Notes: generated from the letters alone by a model not told the origin. A DNA stretch of 41,269 nt from Alphaproteobacteria bacterium (GCA_013298565.1 JAAFIC010000021.1:1-41269), one strand, 5' to 3'. Counted from the stretch's first letter, positions 15,438-23,823 are shown. A program made the numbers and translations.

Positions 15438-16760
15438 ATGCGTGCCGTTTCGTTGTTAGCCCTGTTGGGCAGCCTTTCCGTCGCTGCCGTCGCGGTGGCT
15501 CAGGCCCCGCAAACCGCCCCGAAGGTGGACATTACCGTTTTCACCTCCACCGATGCCGGGCTGAAAGACGGGCCTTACACGCTCAAGACCTCGCAAAAAG
15601 AAATGACGCTGACCATCGGCATTGGCTCGGGCGCGTTCCGCCGCGCGGGCGATGCACCTTTCCGCTTCTACACGGTCTCGGATCGCGGCCCGAACATCGT
15701 CTGCGGCGATTTGGAGAACTATGGCGCGAATAAAGAAGAATTATGCAAAGAAGCGCCAAAAAATGGCCGCGTTTACCCGCGCCCGGCTTATAGCCCATCT
15801 ATCTATCAGGTGGAGCTTGACCCCGCGACCAAGACGTTCAAGCTCGTCGGCGTCACTCCGGTCAAAACCAAAAGTGGCAAACCCACATCGGGCCTACTCA
15901 ACCCACTAACGGTCGCTTCCACCGAAATCCCGCTCGACGGCACGGGCGCGAAGCTGAATCAAGACCCAAACGGGATTGATATGGAAGGCATTGCCGTGCT
16001 CAAAGACGGCAGCCTGTGGATCAGCGATGAAAACGGCCCCAGCCTTATGCAGCTTGATACCGAAGGCCGCATTCAACGCCGCTTCGTTCCGACCGGAACG
16101 GAGAAAGATTTCGCCGCCGCCGACTATGAAACCATCGGCAGTCTGCCCGCGCTTCTCACCAAGCGCACCCTGAACCGGGGCATCGAATCTCTCGGTATGT
16201 CGCCAGACGAAGCCGCGCTTTACTTCCTCATGCAAAACCCGCTGGCGAACCCGGACACGAAAACCTATCAGGGTGCGGTCAACTCCCGCCTGTATAAGCT
16301 CGACCGCGTTAGCGGCAAGCTGCTCGGCGAGTGGGTCTATCCGATGGACCCCATCGCGACGTATCCCGGCGAGAAAAACCCGAACAACAGCACGGTTCGC
16401 ATTTCGGAAATGATGGTGCTCTCGGGCGACCGCGTAATCGTGCTGGAGCGTACCGAGAAAACCACGCGCCTCTATGAAGTGGCTCTAACCGCTGACGGCA
16501 ATATCCTCGGCTCGGCTTGGGATGATGTTGCGACCACGCCGTCGCTAGAAGCCACCCCAGCGGATAATCCCGCCGTCAAAGCCCTGAAGAAGACCATTCG
16601 CTTCGATAGCGCCGCCTACCCGCAAGTTCCGGTAAAGCTGGAAGGTATGGCGCTGGCTGGCGACGGTCGCCTGATGCTGATTAACGACGATGATTTCGGC
16701 ATCGACGGTGGCACGACGAAGATTCTGCTGATTGATGGCACGGGTATCAAAATGAACTAA
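15438..16760 (+). CDS. Secreted esterase-like phytase family protein
   Basis: A 440-residue exported protein. The signal peptide MRAVSLLALLGSLSVAAVAV AQA (shown with a break) ends at AQA. The mature part contains FYTVSDRGPNI, DMEGIAVLKDGSLWISDENG PSL (with a break), ESLGMSPDEAALYFLMQNPL and LEGMALAGDGRLMLINDDD, which are the beta-propeller blocks of the esterase-like/phytase family (PF13449). The conserved Asp/Glu residues could bind calcium or a phosphate ester, but activity is not established. A GGGAG ribosome-binding site lies about 7 bases before the ATG. It is followed by a good terminator, so it is probably monocistronic. Confidence 0.88.
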   Translation: MRAVSLLALLGSLSVAAVAVAQAPQTAPKVDITVFTSTDAGLKDGPYTLKTSQKEMTLTIGIGSGAFRRAGDAPFRFYTVSDRGPNIVCGDLENYGANKEELCKEAPKNGRVYPRPAYSPSIYQVELDPATKTFKLVGVTPVKTKSGKPTSGLLNPLTVASTEIPLDGTGAKLNQDPNGIDMEGIAVLKDGSLWISDENGPSLMQLDTEGRIQRRFVPTGTEKDFAAADYETIGSLPALLTKRTLNRGIESLGMSPDEAALYFLMQNPLANPDTKTYQGAVNSRLYKLDRVSGKLLGEWVYPMDPIATYPGEKNPNNSTVRISEMMVLSGDRVIVLERTEKTTRLYEVALTADGNILGSAWDDVATTPSLEATPADNPAVKALKKTIRFDSAAYPQVPVKLEGMALAGDGRLMLINDDDFGIDGGTTKILLIDGTGIKMN

Positions 16761-16799
16761 GGTTTATCGCCTTGGTTTCAGCATAATCTTTGGATTGAA

Positions 16800-16835
16800 G
16801 GGGCGCTGCGGGCTTAGGCTTGGAGCGCCCCTTTT
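16800..16835 (+). terminator. Rho-independent terminator of the phytase-like gene
   Basis: GGGGCGCT (16800-16807) pairs perfectly with AGCGCCCC (16824-16831), with a 16-base loop, and is followed by TTTT. It lies 40 bases after the stop at 16760. Confidence 0.8.
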
Positions 16836-16896
16836 CCGTTGCTATCCTGCGGCCTTCTGCGCTGGGCGTGGATGAGCCAAGGATACACCGCCGAAA

Positions 16897-18036
16897 ATGC
16901 CGACCCCCAATCCGATCACGCGCGACACCGTTTCCTTCCCCGATCCCGCGTTGGGCACCACCCGGCAGTGGACTGCGCTGCGCTACGGTACTTCGGGCAC
17001 TGGGCCGAAAGCCTATATTCACGCCGGGCTGCATGCCGATGAACTGCCGGGTTTGCTGGTCTGCGATCACTTGGGCCGTTTGCTGGATGCGGCAGCCGCG
17101 CGCGGCGAGATTTTGGGTGAAATCATTCTGGTGCCCTTCACCAACCCCATCGGCCTCTCGCAATGGGTGAATAATACCCATGTTGGGCGGTTCGAGTTAG
17201 GCCGGGTTGGTAACTTCAACCGGGGCTATCCCGTGCTGGGGCCGGAAGTGGCCAAACGCATCGGCACTCAACTCACCGACGATGCCGCCGCCAACGTCGC
17301 GCTGATCCGCCAAACCATGCGAGAGATTCTGGCCGAGATCGACCCCATTCAGGAAATGGATTTCCTGCGCGTCGCGATCCTCAGCCGCGCGATTGATGCC
17401 GATATTGCCCTTGATCTGCACTGCGACACGCGCGCGCTGATGCACCTTTACATCGGCACGCCGCTATGGCCAGACGCGACCGATTTAGCCGCCGAATTGG
17501 GCGCGCACGCCACTTTACTGGCCGAGGATTCGGGCGGATCGTCGCTGGATGAAGCTATCGGCGGCCCCTGGTGGTATTTAGCGCGGACTTTCCCCGATAA
17601 GCCGATTCCGCCGGCCTGCCTCGCCACAACGGTGGAGTTGCGCGGCGAAAGTGATGTTACCGACGAACTTGCGGGGAAAGACGCGGCGGCCCTCTATCGC
17701 TTTTTGCAACGGCGCGGCGTGATCGCGGGCGACCCCGGCCCCCTCCCCGCCCTGGTGAATGACGCCACCGATCTGACCGCCTCCGACCTGCTGATCTCGC
17801 CGATTGCGGGCGTGTTAGTTTATAAGGTGGGGCTTGGGGACCAGGTAAAAACGGGGGACGTGGTGGCCGAAGTGGTCAACCCTCTCACTCACGCCCGCAC
17901 GCCAATTAAAGCCACAACCGATGGGTTTATTCTGGTGATGCGCCATACCCATAACGTCCGCCCTGGGTTTCAGGTGGCGAAAGTTGTCGGCACGGTGCCG
18001 CTCTCCCATCGGCAGGGCTACCTCTTGAGTGATTAG
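16897..18036 (+). CDS. Succinylglutamate desuccinylase/aspartoacylase family hydrolase
   Basis: A 379-residue zinc-dependent M14-like deacylase. The metal ligands are visible as HADE in HAGLHADELPG (H and E) and the histidine of DIALDLHCD. GNFNRGYP matches the family NxNRxFP substrate loop. The C-terminal domain (about 285-375) resembles a barrel-sandwich fold, with GVLVYKVGLGDQVKTGDVVA EV (broken here), as in larger bacterial members of this family. The natural substrate is an N-acyl amino acid or similar amide and cannot be named. A ribosome-binding sequence is poor (AAGGA 13 bases away). It follows the terminator of the upstream gene, so it should have its own promoter. Confidence 0.88.
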   Translation: MPTPNPITRDTVSFPDPALGTTRQWTALRYGTSGTGPKAYIHAGLHADELPGLLVCDHLGRLLDAAAARGEILGEIILVPFTNPIGLSQWVNNTHVGRFELGRVGNFNRGYPVLGPEVAKRIGTQLTDDAAANVALIRQTMREILAEIDPIQEMDFLRVAILSRAIDADIALDLHCDTRALMHLYIGTPLWPDATDLAAELGAHATLLAEDSGGSSLDEAIGGPWWYLARTFPDKPIPPACLATTVELRGESDVTDELAGKDAAALYRFLQRRGVIAGDPGPLPALVNDATDLTASDLLISPIAGVLVYKVGLGDQVKTGDVVAEVVNPLTHARTPIKATTDGFILVMRHTHNVRPGFQVAKVVGTVPLSHRQGYLLSD

Positions 18037-18109
18037 AGCCGCGCGCCTTAACTCTGGCGCGGCTCTATAAGCCGCCATTGAGGCGGCGGCCAAGGGCGCG
18101 GATGCGCCC
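18034..18109. terminator. Cluster of three hairpins between convergent genes
   Basis: Three perfect hairpins follow the aspartoacylase-family stop: an 11-bp stem TAGAGCCGCGC/GCGCGGCTCTA (18034-18067) that includes the stop codon, GCCGCC/GGCGGC (18071-18087) and GGGCGC/GCGCCC (18094-18109). None has a T run, so termination efficiency is uncertain. Confidence 0.5.
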
Positions 18110-18134
18110 GCCCGGCGAGGGCTAAAATAAAGCG

Positions 18135-18170
18135 AGAGCATCGTGCGTCATAGTTGACGCACGATGCTCT
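18135..18170. repeat. Perfect 16-bp inverted repeat, 4-base loop
   Basis: AGAGCATCGTGCGTCA and its exact reverse complement flank TAGT. The ends share AGAGCATC/GATGCTCT with the hairpin at 31723-31757, suggesting a dispersed intergenic palindrome family. A further 6-bp CGCGCG hairpin lies at 18220-18235. No gene is seen in 18037-18249. Confidence 0.85.
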
Positions 18171-18249
18171 AGAGCTGGTGGCCTATCGGGCCGAGCATGG
18201 GCCGCAGTAGGTTATGGAGCGCGCGTTTGCGCGCGGGGGGCAGTCAGGT

Positions 18250-18645
18250 TTAGCGAATTTCGGCCAGTAACTCTGGATGACGGTCCAGTAAGGTCAGTAG
18301 TTTCACCACGGCAACGGGCGGCACCGCAACCCCGGTTTCGTAGCGGCTAAAGGCATTGTGACCACCCCCAAACAGGGCGGAGGCTTGGCGTTGATCCAGG
18401 GATAGTTTTACCCGAACCCGCCGAATAAAACCGGGATCGGCAAGGCGTGCGTTAATCTGACGATTGAAAGCAAGCATTGTTTCGCTCACGCGCTGCGCGT
18501 CGTCCTTGTCGATCAAAACCTCATCGCACGCTGGGCAGTAATCTCCGGTAACAGAGGAGATTTCCGTTCGATTATCCTTGTATTCATACGGCATAGGGCG
18601 CGTATCCCGGATCATCTCGGCTTGGCCGCACGTGGGGCACTTCAT
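18250..18645 (-). CDS. mqsA: Antitoxin MqsA of the MqsRA toxin-antitoxin system
   Basis: A 131-residue antitoxin, the same length as E. coli MqsA. The N-terminal zinc domain has C3, C6, C37 and C40. The C-terminal Xre-type helix-turn-helix has FGGGHNAFSRYETG with N97 and R101, the DNA-contacting residues of E. coli MqsA at the same numbers. The end HPELLAEIR also matches. It should neutralise MqsR and repress its own operon by binding the palindromes upstream of mqsR. It starts 2 bases after the mqsR stop, in the toxin-first order typical of this family. Base composition looks less GC-rich than in neighbouring genes, consistent with acquisition. Confidence 0.97.
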   Translation of the reverse strand: MKCPTCGQAEMIRDTRPMPYEYKDNRTEISSVTGDYCPACDEVLIDKDDAQRVSETMLAFNRQINARLADPGFIRRVRVKLSLDQRQASALFGGGHNAFSRYETGVAVPPVAVVKLLTLLDRHPELLAEIR

Positions 18646-18647
18646 CG

Positions 18648-18944
18648 CTAAAGATCCTTAAAAGAGAGAATAAGTAAACCGTTCGTGACGGTTAGTTTTA
18701 GGTACAGCTTTCGGCCTTCAACGATGGGGTGATACACGTCTTGCCATTGTGTTTTATCGGCGTAGCTGGTCATGCTTTTGTAGAAATCGGCCAGCGTGAG
18801 CGCCTGCACAATCTGAACCATTTCATTTCGCGTCATGCCCAAAAGCGCTGCCGTTTTCAAGGATGTTTGGGTTGGCGTCACGTTTCCGATAGCGCATAGG
18901 GCGCGGACGACGGCGAGAGTGTGATGGGCAGTCCGTTTTTCCAT
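18648..18944 (-). CDS. mqsR: mRNA interferase toxin MqsR
   Basis: A 98-residue toxin, the same length as E. coli MqsR. The start MEKRTAHHTL and the core DFYKSMTSYADKTQWQDVY are the family signature. K56, Q68 and Y81, the residues implicated in catalysis in the E. coli enzyme, are present at identical positions, so the toxin looks active. MqsR is a ribosome-independent RNase that cuts mRNA chiefly at GCU. I use the ATG at 18944; a TTG directly before it is unlikely to be the start. It precedes mqsA by 2 bases and follows the ATP12 gene, from which it is separated by an operator region. Confidence 0.97.
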   Translation of the reverse strand: MEKRTAHHTLAVVRALCAIGNVTPTQTSLKTAALLGMTRNEMVQIVQALTLADFYKSMTSYADKTQWQDVYHPIVEGRKLYLKLTVTNGLLILSFKDL

Positions 18945-18952
18945 CAATTTTT

Positions 18953-18973
18953 TATAACCCCAATAGGGTTATA
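18953..18973. promoter_or_regulatory. mqsRA operator 1
   Basis: A perfect palindrome TATAACCC-CAATA-GGGTTATA lies 9 bases upstream of the mqsR ATG. E. coli MqsA recognises AACCT-N2 to 4-AGGTT; here the half-sites are AACCC/GGGTT with a 5-base spacer. Binding by this MqsA is inferred. Confidence 0.75.
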
Positions 18974-18988
18974 GGATAAGCGTTGTTT

Positions 18989-19003
18989 TACCCTATTTGG
19001 GTT
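18989..19003. promoter_or_regulatory. mqsRA operator 2, overlapping the ATP12 stop
   Basis: TACCC-TATTT-GGGTT repeats the architecture of operator 1, with a centre 33 bases away, about three helical turns. It overlaps the last codons and TAG stop of the ATP12 gene (18993-18995). Confidence 0.6.
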
Positions 19004-19706
19004 CATCAGTGTGAATTCGGTTGAGCGCCAAGAAGCGCGCTATATCTTGAAATTCCAGCGCCAGGGCCGCCCGGCGCTCGGCGGCTTCTTCGTCCTCGCC
19101 CCATTTTTCGATCTGATAGCTCTCATCAAGTTGGCTGAGATGATAAGTCTCTTCAGCGCTCAAACGCGCATCGAGCAGCGCCAGCGCCAGCACGAAGGAA
19201 CCCGCCATCGGCGTGAGGAGCGCGAAGGCCGTCAGGTCAGCGTCGGTGAAGCCCTCCAGCCGCAACCGCAGCGGTGCGAGCGGCCCTATATCCTGCGCTA
19301 CCGGCATCAACCCTTCTGTGATTGCCAGCGTCACGCCATACGCCGCGCTAAACCAACCCAGCAGCGGGTTCCAGGCGGCGATCTGCCGGGCGGCGAGCGT
19401 GGCATCGTCCCCCGTGCGGTAGCACAGCAGGTCGCTTTCCACATAGGCGAGGGCTTCGGTGATAACGGCTTCCCGGCGCGGCGCAACCCGGTCTTGCTGC
19501 GTGAGCGCGAGGCGGTTGATCGGCATGGCCAGCGGGCGCACCTGCCCGGTTTGCTCGGCCCATTCCGCCGCCAGCGCTTCGGCCAGGGCGAGCGTTGCCG
19601 CCGTGAGAATCGCCCCTGCGGGCGTGCGAACGGGTTTGCCGTCTAAGGTAACGCCGAACCCGCCTTCGACGGGCGCTACCGCCGCGTGCTTATAAAACCG
19701 CTTCAT
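18993..19706 (-). CDS. ATP12-family F1-ATPase assembly chaperone
   Basis: A 237-residue ATP12 protein, a chaperone for the alpha subunit during F1 assembly in mitochondria and alphaproteobacteria. The N-terminus KRFYKHAAVAPVEGGFGVTL DGKPVRTP (with a break) and the block AAWNPLLGWFSAAYGV, then LSQLDESYQIEKWGEDEEA near the C-terminus, are the family signatures. Normal length. It is the last gene of the block that begins with the degP-type protease, 9 bases after the AsmA gene. Its 3' end is overlapped by the second mqsRA operator, so no dedicated terminator sits between it and mqsR and some read-through into the toxin gene is possible. Confidence 0.93.
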   Translation of the reverse strand: MKRFYKHAAVAPVEGGFGVTLDGKPVRTPAGAILTAATLALAEALAAEWAEQTGQVRPLAMPINRLALTQQDRVAPRREAVITEALAYVESDLLCYRTGDDATLAARQIAAWNPLLGWFSAAYGVTLAITEGLMPVAQDIGPLAPLRLRLEGFTDADLTAFALLTPMAGSFVLALALLDARLSAEETYHLSQLDESYQIEKWGEDEEAAERRAALALEFQDIARFLALNRIHTDEPK

Positions 19707-19715
19707 GCTGTCTCA

Positions 19716-22166
19716 TTAATTGGAACCACCGAGCAAACCCTTAAAGAGGCCCTTGATTGCGCCTGCGGGATCATTAGCGGCGGGTTTGGTCGCGGGATTG
19801 ATCTGCCCCGGTTGGGCCGGGTTATTGGTGAGGGGCTGCGCCGCACTGGCGACGCGCTGACCGCAGGGCGTGCCGGGTTGCCCGGTGGGGGCCGCAGGGG
19901 TTGCGCTTGGTTGGCCCAGCAGCGCCCCGACGATGCCGAGCGCCCCTTGGGTCTTCTGCCCACCGACGCCCAAAGCCTGCGCCACGCCCACCGCCGACCG
20001 TGCCGTTCCAGCCGCATCAGGCGTTACGGAAGGTTTGGCAAAGCTGCCGCGTACGTGGAACGGCACTAACGCTAATTGCGCCGGATTGCCGGGGGCAAGC
20101 TGCGGATCGACGCTAAGGTCCAGGGTTTCACTGGCGAGCGACAGGCCCCCGCCGCCACGCACCGTAAGACCGGGGGTATCGACGGCCAATTGCTGCACCG
20201 TGCCTTGCCCGCGCGCAAACTGCGTGCGAACAATCGTGCAAGTAAGGTTCGTCACATCGGCGGGTTTCAGCGCTAGGAAGGCCAGATATTTGCTGGAGAG
20301 CGTGTCTGCTGCCGACCCTACCACTTGCCCCGGCCCCGTGGCGAAACTCACCGGCCCGTCGAAGCTGGCCGCGAGCGCCCGCAGGGTTTTACCTTCTGCC
20401 GAAACCTTGAAACCAAGATCGGCTTTCGCTTTCAAGATCGGCTCCTCCCCCAGCAAGGCCGAGAGTTGCGCGGTATCCACCCCCGTCGCCTCCCCGGTCA
20501 GCCAGAGTTTACCGCGCGGCTCAATCACTGCATCCAGCGCCATTTTGCCGTCGGCAGCGGTGAAGCGCAACGGGCGCAACGTGACCTGCTGGTTGCGTAA
20601 ACTCACCGCAAGGCTGGCGTCCTTCACCTCGCCGCGCCCGAACTTCAACCGCCCGACCGCCAGTTTCACGTCGCCTTCCACAGGGGCTTGGGTGAGCGCA
20701 GCAAGATCAATGGGCGTATCCGGGATCACGCGCTCGTCGGCCCTGCCCGCGCCCGCCGGGGCCGCGTTGCTAGCGCCGGAGGCCGCCGGAGCCGGGTTCG
20801 CTTTACCGAAGAACGGCGTAAAATCAACCTCCGGGCTGGCGAGATCCGCCGTAACGCGCGGTAGTTTTGCAGCGGTATCGACACCGACGCGCCCGGTCAC
20901 GCGGGTTGCACCCCAATCCAGCACGAGATCGGAGAGCTGCGGCGCGGTGGCCGTTCCCGTAAGCTTTGCCGTCAGCGATGCGCCCGCGTCGGGCACAAAC
21001 GCGGTTTCGAGACGCCCAAGCGCCATAAGATGCGCTTTAAGATCAGGCGCACGCGCGGTAATCGTCAACCCGAAGCTCGGCCCGGCCAGTTGCACCGTTC
21101 CGGTTGCCGTTGCTTCCGTCTTGCCCGTGGTCAGCACCGCGCGGGTGAGAGTGAGTTTATCGCCCGCGAGCGCAGCTTGGCTGGCGAGCGCGAACTTCGG
21201 CAGCTTGTCCGGCCATGCCGCCGACGCGACGCCGAAACCAGTCGCGGCTTTTTTGAGCACGGTCAGGTTTTCGCCCGACAGGGTAAAGCTCCCCTCCGCT
21301 TGGCCCTGCTGTCTGCCCAGGCCGAGCGTTCCCGCCGCCTCCAGATCCAGCCCCGCCACTTGGCCCTTGAGCTTGACCGGATAGGCCCCTTCGGCAGCAA
21401 CAAGGCTGGCGAGCGCGCCGATTTCCCCCGTAAGATCAAAGGGCGCATCGTTCAACGCCGCCTTGATCGCCACCGGGACAGGTTTGCCGCCATCGGGCAG
21501 CGCGAAACTGAGGCGGTTCAAATCGAGCCGCTGCTGCACCTTGCCGCTGCGGTAAACAAGGCGGCTGTCCGTGACCAACACTTCCTTCAAGATCGGCAGG
21601 TTCCCCGCCCCACTGCCACCGCTTTTCACCCCTCCAGGCGACGCCGTGCCTTGCGCGGCAGACGGGGAGGGTTCGGGGTTGAACACCCAGTTGCCCTGGC
21701 CCTTAGCATCGGTTTCCAGCAGAATATCGGCCTTGCTGAGGGCGAGTTTTTCGACCTGAAGCCGCCCGCCCGTAATCAGCGGCACCAGCGCCACTTGCAC
21801 TTCCAGCCGCCCAATCGTCGCCATTTGCGGGCGCGAGCCACCGGGCATATTGGCGAGGGTTACGCCTTCCACCACCAGAGCCGGCGAGAGCGAGCGCGTG
21901 AGAGTTATCGGCCCGGCCAGGGTTACGGCCCGGCCCGTCGCGGCTTGCAGTTCCGCCGCAATCCGGTCGCGGTGATCGTTGGGATCGACCAAGAACAACA
22001 GCGCACCAATACCGCCCCCCGCCAGCACAATGCCGCCGCCCGCAATCAGCAATCCGGTTTTTAGCCAGGAACGCGGAGCGCGTGGTGGTTTCGGGGAACC
22101 GGGCGGTATTGGCGCGCTTGGTTCTTTGGGGGCGGGACCGCTCAGTACGGGGCGTTCGTCCATCAT
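19716..22166 (-). CDS. AsmA-family protein
   Basis: An 816-residue AsmA protein. A basic, proline-rich cytoplasmic N-terminus (1-33) is followed by one membrane helix (about 34-60), then the AsmA N-terminal domain beginning HRDRIAAELQAATGRAVTLA. The long periplasmic beta-rich region contains many short hydrophobic/polar alternations and ends with the AsmA C-terminal block (LDLSVDPQLAPGNPAQLALV PF, broken here). The last 90 residues are low-complexity Ala/Gln/Pro/Asn. AsmA-like proteins are thought to bridge the periplasm and move phospholipids to the outer membrane. It is inserted between the HAD and ATP12 genes with gaps of 16 and 9 bases. Confidence 0.9.
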   Translation of the reverse strand: MMDERPVLSGPAPKEPSAPIPPGSPKPPRAPRSWLKTGLLIAGGGIVLAGGGIGALLFLVDPNDHRDRIAAELQAATGRAVTLAGPITLTRSLSPALVVEGVTLANMPGGSRPQMATIGRLEVQVALVPLITGGRLQVEKLALSKADILLETDAKGQGNWVFNPEPSPSAAQGTASPGGVKSGGSGAGNLPILKEVLVTDSRLVYRSGKVQQRLDLNRLSFALPDGGKPVPVAIKAALNDAPFDLTGEIGALASLVAAEGAYPVKLKGQVAGLDLEAAGTLGLGRQQGQAEGSFTLSGENLTVLKKAATGFGVASAAWPDKLPKFALASQAALAGDKLTLTRAVLTTGKTEATATGTVQLAGPSFGLTITARAPDLKAHLMALGRLETAFVPDAGASLTAKLTGTATAPQLSDLVLDWGATRVTGRVGVDTAAKLPRVTADLASPEVDFTPFFGKANPAPAASGASNAAPAGAGRADERVIPDTPIDLAALTQAPVEGDVKLAVGRLKFGRGEVKDASLAVSLRNQQVTLRPLRFTAADGKMALDAVIEPRGKLWLTGEATGVDTAQLSALLGEEPILKAKADLGFKVSAEGKTLRALAASFDGPVSFATGPGQVVGSAADTLSSKYLAFLALKPADVTNLTCTIVRTQFARGQGTVQQLAVDTPGLTVRGGGGLSLASETLDLSVDPQLAPGNPAQLALVPFHVRGSFAKPSVTPDAAGTARSAVGVAQALGVGGQKTQGALGIVGALLGQPSATPAAPTGQPGTPCGQRVASAAQPLTNNPAQPGQINPATKPAANDPAGAIKGLFKGLLGGSN

Positions 22167-22182
22167 GGCCGTCTCCGGTCGG

Positions 22183-22854
22183 TTAAGTCAGATAGGGGGC
22201 AAGATCATCCCAAGAATTTAGAATAGCCTGCGCCCCTTCGGCAATCAGCGCGTGCGGCAGATGATAGCCCCAGGCAACCCCGAGCGATAGCGCGCCAGCC
22301 GCCCGTGCCATTTGCATATCGTACACCGTATCGCCGATCATCAGCACCCGCGCCGGAACCGTTCCCGCGTCGGCAGCCGCCTGCCGGATCATCGTGGGGT
22401 CGGGCTTGCCGGGGGCGGTATCGACGGTTTGATGCGTGACGAAATGCCGATGGAGGCCGTGGGTTTCGATAAAGCTGTTCACCCCGCGCGTGCTTTTGCC
22501 CGTCGCCACCCCAATCAGCCGATTCTGCTGAAGCAGCCCATCCAGCAGCGCCCTCGTGCCGGGATACAGCGGGTCGTGCGGCGGGGCGGGATTGGCGGCA
22601 CGGCGCGCTCGGTAAATATCCTTGTAGCTGTCGGCAATCGGGTAAGGGTCGAGGTCCGCCCCCGCCCCTGCCGTTTCCAAGAGCTGCGCCACACCATCGA
22701 CCAGCGACAGGCCCACGGTGTGGCGAATGGCCGCCGCGCCTGGGATCGGCAATGCGTGACGGGCGAAAGCCGCTTCCATGCAGGCCACGATTGTGTATTG
22801 GCTATCGACCAGCGTGCCATCGACATCGAACAGGATCAGATCAACCACTGCCAT
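22183..22854 (-). CDS. HAD-IA family phosphatase (phosphoglycolate phosphatase-like)
   Basis: A 223-residue haloacid dehalogenase-type hydrolase. Motif I is FDVDGTLVDS (nucleophile first Asp), motif II GVATGKST, motif III PGKPDPTMI and motif IV MIGDTVYDMQMA; all are intact. The cap region lies between motifs I and II, as in subfamily IA. Phosphoglycolate phosphatase is the closest named activity, but many relatives act on other phosphate esters. The start at 22854 follows the pseudouridine synthase stop by 4 bases, with AAGGG as ribosome-binding sequence overlapping that stop; an upstream in-frame start would overlap the neighbouring gene. Confidence 0.9.
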   Translation of the reverse strand: MAVVDLILFDVDGTLVDSQYTIVACMEAAFARHALPIPGAAAIRHTVGLSLVDGVAQLLETAGAGADLDPYPIADSYKDIYRARRAANPAPPHDPLYPGTRALLDGLLQQNRLIGVATGKSTRGVNSFIETHGLHRHFVTHQTVDTAPGKPDPTMIRQAAADAGTVPARVLMIGDTVYDMQMARAAGALSLGVAWGYHLPHALIAEGAQAILNSWDDLAPYLT

Positions 22855-22858
22855 GCCC

Positions 22859-23809
22859 TTAAGCTCCCTTCGGGGCCGTAAAGCCAAAGTAAGCGAAAGT
22901 AGCCTTCATATGCGGCGGCAATGGGGCGGTCACTTCCAAAAACCCGCCGCGCGGGTGCGGTACTTTTAGCCGCCGGGCGTGCAGATGCAGCGAGCGCATA
23001 TATTCGACACCGTGAATAATCGCCTCCGCCCCGCCATATTTGGCGTCGCCCAGGATAGGGGCACCGATAGCGGCGCAGTGAACGCGCAACTGATGGGTGC
23101 GTCCCGTAATCGGGCGCAGGCGCACCAGGGCCGCGCGGGAGGAGGCAAAATCGAGCACCTCATAGTCGGTCACGGCATTTTGCCCCTCTTCGCCATCAAC
23201 CGCCACGCGTTCTCCCTGCGGGCTGCCTTTTTTGGCGAGACGCAGATCAATCGTACCCTCATCAGGCACAGGCACGCAGGCCGTGACGGCCCAATAAATC
23301 TTTTCGGTCTCACGATCTTTGAACGCCGCCGCCAGCTTGCTCGCCGCCAGCGCATTGCGCGCCAGTACAATAATGCCAGACGTGTCTTTATCCAGCCGAT
23401 GCACAAGGCGCGGGCGTTCGTTTAGCTCGAACTTCAGCGCGTCCAGCATCCCATCCAGGTGCCGCGTCGTGCCGGTGCCGCCCTGAACCGCAAGGCCCGT
23501 CGGTTTGTTGAGAACGATCACGTCCTCATCCCGGTGCAGCACCATTTGTTGCAAGTCTTTGGCGACGTGCGGATCAATGGGGCGCAGCGGCGGCGGGCTA
23601 TCGAGATCGCCCAAGGGTGGAACGCGGATGGTCTGGCCTGGTTCCACCCGTTCCGAGCCTTCAACACGCTTGCCATCGAGGCGGATTTGCCCAGTCCGCA
23701 TCAGCTTGGCTAATCGCCCGAACGGCAGGTCCGGGTAGTGGCGCTTGAACCAGCGGTCGATGCGAATATCCGCCTCATCCTGGCTGACGGTGCGTTGCTC
23801 GACCGACAT
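22859..23809 (-). CDS. RluA-family 23S rRNA pseudouridine synthase (RluC/RluD-like)
   Basis: A 316-residue pseudouridine synthase. The N-terminal S4 RNA-binding domain (about 12-75) contains DRWFKRHYPDLPFGRLAKLM. The catalytic block is RLVHRLDKDTSGIIVLARN, with the nucleophilic Asp in RLDKDTSG, followed by RPITGRTHQLRVH. This arrangement is typical of RluC and RluD, which modify the large ribosomal subunit RNA; I cannot separate the two. The start at 23809 has a strong GGAGGAG ribosome-binding site. A 45-bp palindromic repeat lies between it and crcB upstream. Confidence 0.93.
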   Translation of the reverse strand: MSVEQRTVSQDEADIRIDRWFKRHYPDLPFGRLAKLMRTGQIRLDGKRVEGSERVEPGQTIRVPPLGDLDSPPPLRPIDPHVAKDLQQMVLHRDEDVIVLNKPTGLAVQGGTGTTRHLDGMLDALKFELNERPRLVHRLDKDTSGIIVLARNALAASKLAAAFKDRETEKIYWAVTACVPVPDEGTIDLRLAKKGSPQGERVAVDGEEGQNAVTDYEVLDFASSRAALVRLRPITGRTHQLRVHCAAIGAPILGDAKYGGAEAIIHGVEYMRSLHLHARRLKVPHPRGGFLEVTAPLPPHMKATFAYFGFTAPKGA

Positions 23810-23823
23810 GACTCTTCTCCTCC

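Noticed and set aside
19870-21384. Long open frame on the plus strand opposite the AsmA gene
   Set aside because: It is exactly antisense to a gene with clear family signatures; high GC gives long shadow frames, and the translated sequence is Ser/Pro/Ala-rich without any motif.
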